From NCBI GenBank assembly GCA_903970295.1, contig CAJCHQ010000148.1:1-7044 (forward strand): DNA of 7,044 bases, in the 5' to 3' direction. The notes under the pieces were generated by a model. The model was given only the letters and a program-made list of their open reading frames with translations, was not told the DNA's origin and ran no database searches. Numbering within the stretch: the first letter of the stretch is position 1; the number at the start of each line of letters is the position of its first letter. A program made the position numbers and the translations under genes. This document shows, piece after piece, positions 4,852 through 7,044 of the stretch. This stretch comes from Bryobacterales bacterium (GTDB taxonomy: Bacteria; Cyanobacteriota; Vampirovibrionia; Obscuribacterales; Obscuribacteraceae).

Positions 4852-6123
4852 ATGCCCACAAAGTCGCGCCCAAGTCCGCTCGTCGATCAAAATCGCTTTT
4901 GGCAAGATCTGATGGATCTGGCCGCGTTCACCGAGTCGGATGAGCCATATACTCGCCGAGTTTTTTCTCCCTTGTTCAACGCTGGGCGCCAGTGGTTGGC
5001 AAAGAGATTCGATCAAGCGGGTCTGGCAGTTCGCACAGACACGGCGGGTAACCTGATCGGCAGATTAGCGGGCAGTTCACCTGAACTGGGCACGATCATG
5101 ATCGGTTCGCATACAGACACAGTCCCTGGCGGCGGCCGATTCGATGGTATTGCTGGAGTTCTGGCTGCGCTCGAAGTTTTGCGCACGCTGAAAGAGCGGG
5201 GATACAAGCCCCGCCACAATTTAGAAGCAGTGGATTTTCTTGGCGAAGAAGCCAATGATTTTGGACTTTCTTGTCTGGGCAGTCGAGCCATGGCCGGAGT
5301 GCTCGAGCCGAATATGCTCACGTATTCGAAAGCCGATGGAGAAACTCTCGCTCAAGCGATTGATTCGGTGGGAGGGGTGTCAACCAAAATCGAAGAGGCC
5401 AGGCGAAACGACATCAAAGCATTCTTTGAATTGCATATCGAACAAGGTCCGATTCTCGAGCAAGAAGCGATCGACATCGGCTTGGTCACCGCCATCGTCG
5501 GCATTCGACGACTTGAACTGGTCTTCAACGGTGAAGCCGATCACGCGGGCACCACGCCCATGCACATGCGTCGTGATGCAGCCGTGGCCGCGGCTGAGAC
5601 AATCGTTCTAGCCAAGCGATTAGCGGATGGCCTGGCCCTTCGTCAGGAAGGGCATTTCGTGGCGACAACCGGCGTCGTCGAGGTGCAACCAAATGCCGTT
5701 AACGTCGTGCCAAAATCGGCCCGTCTGGTCGTCGAAGCTCGTGGCGAAAGCCGCGCCCTGGTTGAACATTTTTGCCAGACTTTGGATGCCGCTAGCATCG
5801 CCCTCTCTTTGCAGCTCCGAGTACAACGCGAACCCGCCCGTATCTACTCCGACACCAGCCCGACGATTTGCGATCAAACCCTGCGTTCTTTACTAAATGA
5901 ATGTGCTCAGAGTCTGGGACTGAGCACGAAAGAAATGGCATCCGGCGCCGGTCATGATTCCGTCTTTCTCGCGCGAGTCGCCCCCGCAGCGATGGTCTTT
6001 GTCCCATGCAAAAAAGGCAAGAGTCATGCAGCCGAAGAATGGGCTGAACCTGAGGCGCTAGCTGCCGGTGCAAGCACTGTAGCCGAAGCGGTCATGCGAT
6101 TGGACGTCGCCGGGCAGCTGTAG
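4852..6123 (+). CDS. M20-family hydantoinase/carbamoylase-type amidohydrolase (allantoate amidohydrolase or N-carbamoyl amino acid hydrolase)
   Basis: The protein is 423 residues from ATG, typical for the allantoate amidohydrolase, N-carbamoyl-L-amino acid hydrolase, beta-ureidopropionase and ureidoglycolate amidohydrolase family. These cytoplasmic two-metal enzymes release ammonia and CO2 from ureido or carbamoyl acids. Visible ligands and motifs in order are His87 (GSHTDTVPGG), bridging Asp98 (GRFDG), Glu132/Glu133 (LGEEANDFG), His195 (ELHIEQGP), the dimerisation-lid segment with His231 (DHAGTTPM), GAGHDS with His368, and His392 (KSHAAEEW). All expected catalytic residues appear intact. It lies 131 bases after a cyclic amidohydrolase on the same strand, so it probably acts on that enzyme's ring-opened product. 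The substrate cannot be decided: allantoate and N-carbamoyl amino acids are both possible. Antisense frames across it are shadows. Confidence 0.93.
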   Translation: MPTKSRPSPLVDQNRFWQDLMDLAAFTESDEPYTRRVFSPLFNAGRQWLAKRFDQAGLAVRTDTAGNLIGRLAGSSPELGTIMIGSHTDTVPGGGRFDGIAGVLAALEVLRTLKERGYKPRHNLEAVDFLGEEANDFGLSCLGSRAMAGVLEPNMLTYSKADGETLAQAIDSVGGVSTKIEEARRNDIKAFFELHIEQGPILEQEAIDIGLVTAIVGIRRLELVFNGEADHAGTTPMHMRRDAAVAAAETIVLAKRLADGLALRQEGHFVATTGVVEVQPNAVNVVPKSARLVVEARGESRALVEHFCQTLDAASIALSLQLRVQREPARIYSDTSPTICDQTLRSLLNECAQSLGLSTKEMASGAGHDSVFLARVAPAAMVFVPCKKGKSHAAEEWAEPEALAAGASTVAEAVMRLDVAGQL

Positions 6124-6126
6124 AGC

Positions 6127-6141
6127 CTGTTTTGGAAACAG
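6127..6141 (+). repeat. Small hairpin just after the carbamoylase stop
   Basis: CTGTTT and AAACAG pair perfectly around a three-base loop, beginning four bases after the stop codon. The stem is AT-rich and is not followed by a U-run, so termination here is doubtful. It may weakly stabilise the 3' end of the message. Confidence 0.25.
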
Positions 6142-6210
6142 TGCCACTGGCGCAGCCTTTTGCGATTCGGGTGAAATCTGTACATTTTCCTCCCGCTCAT
6201 CCAGATCGAA

Positions 6211-6238
6211 CGCTGATATCATCTACGCTCTATCAGCG
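6211..6238. repeat. Perfect 8-bp dyad CGCTGATA / TATCAGCG, probable operator or leader hairpin
   Basis: CGCTGATA (6211-6218) is the exact reverse complement of TATCAGCG (6231-6238), with a 12-base spacer, so the arms repeat at 20 bp, two helical turns. The left arm overlaps a candidate extended -10 and the right arm falls at or just after the predicted transcription start, eight bases before the ATG at 6247. This is the classic position for a dimeric repressor site. Alternatively, if transcription starts upstream, it would form a hairpin ending close to the ribosome binding region. Confidence 0.5.
6214..6222 (+). promoter_or_regulatory. Candidate extended -10 promoter TGATATCAT for the dienelactone hydrolase-like gene
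   Basis: TGATATCAT combines the TGn extension with TATCAT, five of six matches to TATAAT. Extended -10 promoters can work without a good -35, and none is seen here. Transcription would start near 6229, leaving a leader of about 17 bases. Seen as a sequence match; activity is inferred. Confidence 0.4.
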
Positions 6239-6246
6239 AGAAAAAT

Positions 6247-7020
6247 ATGGTCCCCGGATTTTCGAAAGAGCAATTTTCTTACAGCGGCGTCACCCATGAC
6301 GTTTACAAAGCAGGTCGCGGTCCAGCCGTGATCGTCATCCACGAGATACCCGGGATCACGCCACAGGTGCATCGCTTCGCCCAATGGGTAGTGGATGCCG
6401 GATTTACGGTTTATCTGCCGCACCTCTTCGGTCAGCCGATGAAGCCGCCTTCAATTCCGTACGCGCTGTCCGAGATGGCTCGGGCCTGCATCAGCCGTGA
6501 GTTTAGCGTTTGGGCTGCCAACAAATCGAGCCCAATCACCGACTGGCTGCGTGCTCTTGCCCGCAAAGCCTATTCTTCGCAGGGTGGGCGCGGCGTCGGC
6601 GCCATAGGCATGTGTTTGACCGGCAATTTCGCCATTGCCATGATGGTCGATGAATTTCTCATGGCACCTGTGCTTTGCCAACCATCCTTGCCTTTCGCTT
6701 TGGGTGCCGGGCGCCAGGCAGCATTGCATGCCAGTAAAGAAGAACTGACAGCAGCTCAGCAGCGCATCAATGAAGGCGCGAAAATTCTCGGTCTGCGCTT
6801 TAAAGATGACCCCACATGCCCGGCTCTTCGTTTCCAACGATTGCGTGAAGAGTTTGGATCCGGCTTCGAAGCCATCGAAATTGAGGATAGGTTTGCCAAC
6901 CCGCAGGGAAACCCATTTCCCCATTCGGTTTTGACCTCAGACTTGATCGACGAGGCGGGTCAGCCGACCAAACAGGCGGCCGAAAGAGTGATCCAGTTCT
7001 TCAAAGATCAGTTGCAGTGA
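6247..7020 (+). CDS. Dienelactone hydrolase family alpha/beta hydrolase
   Basis: This 257-residue, cytoplasmic-looking protein fits the dienelactone hydrolase family, whose members hydrolyse lactones and esters with a Cys/Ser nucleophile. Visible features are the strand and turn PAVIVIHEIPGI with Glu33 (the position that pairs with the nucleophile in classical enzymes), the elbow GAIGMCLTGNF with nucleophile Cys123, the likely acid at Asp187/Asp188 (FKDDPTCP), and His226 (NPFPHSVL). A Cys nucleophile rather than Ser is the classical dienelactone hydrolase state. Compared with the roughly 235-residue classical enzymes it has extra sequence around 150-205 that may shape the active site. The start ATG has only a weak GCGAG-like binding site. 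It follows the two amidohydrolases on the same strand but has its own candidate promoter and dyad, so membership in the same pathway is uncertain. Substrate unknown. Confidence 0.9.
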   Translation: MVPGFSKEQFSYSGVTHDVYKAGRGPAVIVIHEIPGITPQVHRFAQWVVDAGFTVYLPHLFGQPMKPPSIPYALSEMARACISREFSVWAANKSSPITDWLRALARKAYSSQGGRGVGAIGMCLTGNFAIAMMVDEFLMAPVLCQPSLPFALGAGRQAALHASKEELTAAQQRINEGAKILGLRFKDDPTCPALRFQRLREEFGSGFEAIEIEDRFANPQGNPFPHSVLTSDLIDEAGQPTKQAAERVIQFFKDQLQ

Positions 7021-7035
7021 TGTTCGCGCCATTTT

Positions 7036-7039
7036 GGAG
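7036..7039 (+). promoter_or_regulatory. Possible ribosome binding site of a gene starting beyond the window
   Basis: GGAG lies 16 bases after the hydrolase stop and five bases before the window end. A start codon just past base 7044 would have good spacing, hinting at a further co-transcribed plus-strand gene. The next bases are not visible. Confidence 0.2.
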
Positions 7040-7044
7040 CGACA

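Noticed and set aside
1..7044. Mobile element, CRISPR array, phage or defence system
   Set aside because: No transposase, integrase, long terminal repeats, regular repeat-spacer pattern, toxin-antitoxin pair or defence-type domain is visible.

Overview
This is a chromosomal-looking bacterial window with ordinary metabolic and envelope genes. Base composition is balanced to slightly GC-leaning by eye. Genes lie on both strands and are separated by fairly long spacers (about 120 to 420 bases). Non-ATG starts (TTG, GTG) appear to be used. The secreted coiled-coil M23 peptidase points to a peptidoglycan-bearing bacterium. The overall look reminded me of non-photosynthetic relatives of cyanobacteria, but the sequence alone does not prove any phylum. 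I see no tRNA, rRNA, CRISPR array, transposase, integrase or phage gene.

Layout. Bases 1-874 (minus) hold the N-terminal 291 residues of an aldehyde dehydrogenase cut by the window edge just after its catalytic cysteine. Bases 875-1253 are a non-coding divergent spacer with a perfect TATAAT box for the dehydrogenase and an 8+8 inverted repeat. Bases 1254-2444 (plus) encode a secreted EnvC-like protein: signal peptide, long coiled coil, then an M23 domain with intact zinc ligands. Converging on it from the minus strand are a possible 26-residue CxxC microprotein (2463-2543) and a 107-residue unrecognised protein (2587-2910) with a strong ribosome binding site. Bases 2911-3328 hold short repeats and a doubtful small membrane ORF (3070-3264, minus).

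The right half is three plus-strand genes: an allantoinase/dihydropyrimidinase-type cyclic amidohydrolase (3329-4720), an M20-type hydantoinase/carbamoylase amidohydrolase (4852-6123) and a dienelactone-hydrolase-like alpha/beta hydrolase (6247-7020). The first two fit consecutive steps of cyclic ureide breakdown: ring opening of allantoin, a hydantoin or a dihydropyrimidine, then hydrolysis of the resulting carbamoyl or ureido acid. The third enzyme's role there is unknown. Gaps of 131 and 123 bases, each with a possible promoter, mean the three may be one loose operon or separate units.

The most interesting points are: the amidohydrolase carries Gln-x-His in place of the usual His-x-His metal motif while its other metal ligands look intact; a perfect 8-bp dyad frames an extended -10 promoter just before the hydrolase gene; and 9-bp direct repeats exactly 30 bp apart lie just upstream of the amidohydrolase. 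I found no clear evidence of a wholly new multi-gene system.
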